Source of the DNA: RI-92 sp037384645
Lineage (GTDB): Bacteria; Pseudomonadota; Gammaproteobacteria; UBA6429; Thiohalophilaceae
Assembly (NCBI GenBank): GCA_037384645.1
Contig: JARRNT010000112.1
Location: 1 to 5,427, forward strand
Direction of reading: 5' to 3'
DNA: 5,427 nucleotides
Every line of letters begins with the position of its first letter. Position 1 is the stretch's first letter. This document shows positions 5,404 to 5,427 of this stretch, in pieces. The notes beneath the pieces were generated by a model. The model searched no databases. It saw nothing but the letters and a program-made list of their open reading frames with translations, and was not told where the DNA came from. Made by a program: the position numbers and the translations under genes.

Positions 5404-5427
5404 GGCGCGATCGGTTTTAACGTACGC

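Noticed and set aside
1..5427. CRISPR array, tRNA, rRNA or riboswitch
   Set aside because: No regularly spaced direct repeats, cloverleaf with a CCA-like end, rRNA core motif or known riboswitch consensus was found by eye on either strand.

Overview
The window reads as a chromosomal segment of a gammaproteobacterium, probably from a draft assembly. This rests on the product set and order: FxsA diverging from CutA, and CutA directly followed by DsbD and a TlpA/ResA-type thioredoxin. No rRNA or other taxonomic marker is present, so the placement is an inference.

The left part (about 1-1435) holds two minus-strand PAPS-dependent sulfotransferase genes, both damaged as written. The first (start at 891) is well conserved up to a Trp codon ending at base 91. 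There the sequence folds back: its natural last 13 codons and stop lie on the opposite strand at 15-56, between 14-bp inverted repeats (1-14 and 91-104). The second (1125-1435) keeps only about the N-terminal third of a sulfotransferase, spread over three reading frames. Between and around them are A+T-rich intergenic stretches with palindromes (932-974, 1052-1077, 1596-1612).

The right part (1745-5319) is a housekeeping block. Minus-strand fxsA diverges from plus-strand cutA across about 50 bp. The stop of cutA overlaps the start of dsbD by 8 bases. dsbD encodes a signal peptide, two tandem periplasmic nDsbD domains, a membrane electron-transfer domain and a C-terminal thioredoxin domain. 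It is broken near 3411-3415 by a frame change that also removes roughly 40 codons. After a 74-bp gap with a perfect 11-bp hairpin comes a membrane-anchored TlpA/ResA-like thioredoxin. The last 108 bases hold no gene, only a weak promoter-like sequence.

Functionally, dsbD and the TlpA-like gene fit a module that carries reducing power from cytoplasmic thioredoxin to periplasmic thiols, for cytochrome c maturation or disulfide repair. CutA is a frequent neighbour of DsbD (E. coli dsbD was once called cutA2). The sulfotransferases would add sulfate to a small molecule, polysaccharide or protein, but the substrate cannot be read from sequence. I see no clearly new system. The oddest items are the fold-back at the left edge, the tandem nDsbD domains, and three separate gene disruptions within 5.4 kb, which raises the question of sequence or assembly quality.
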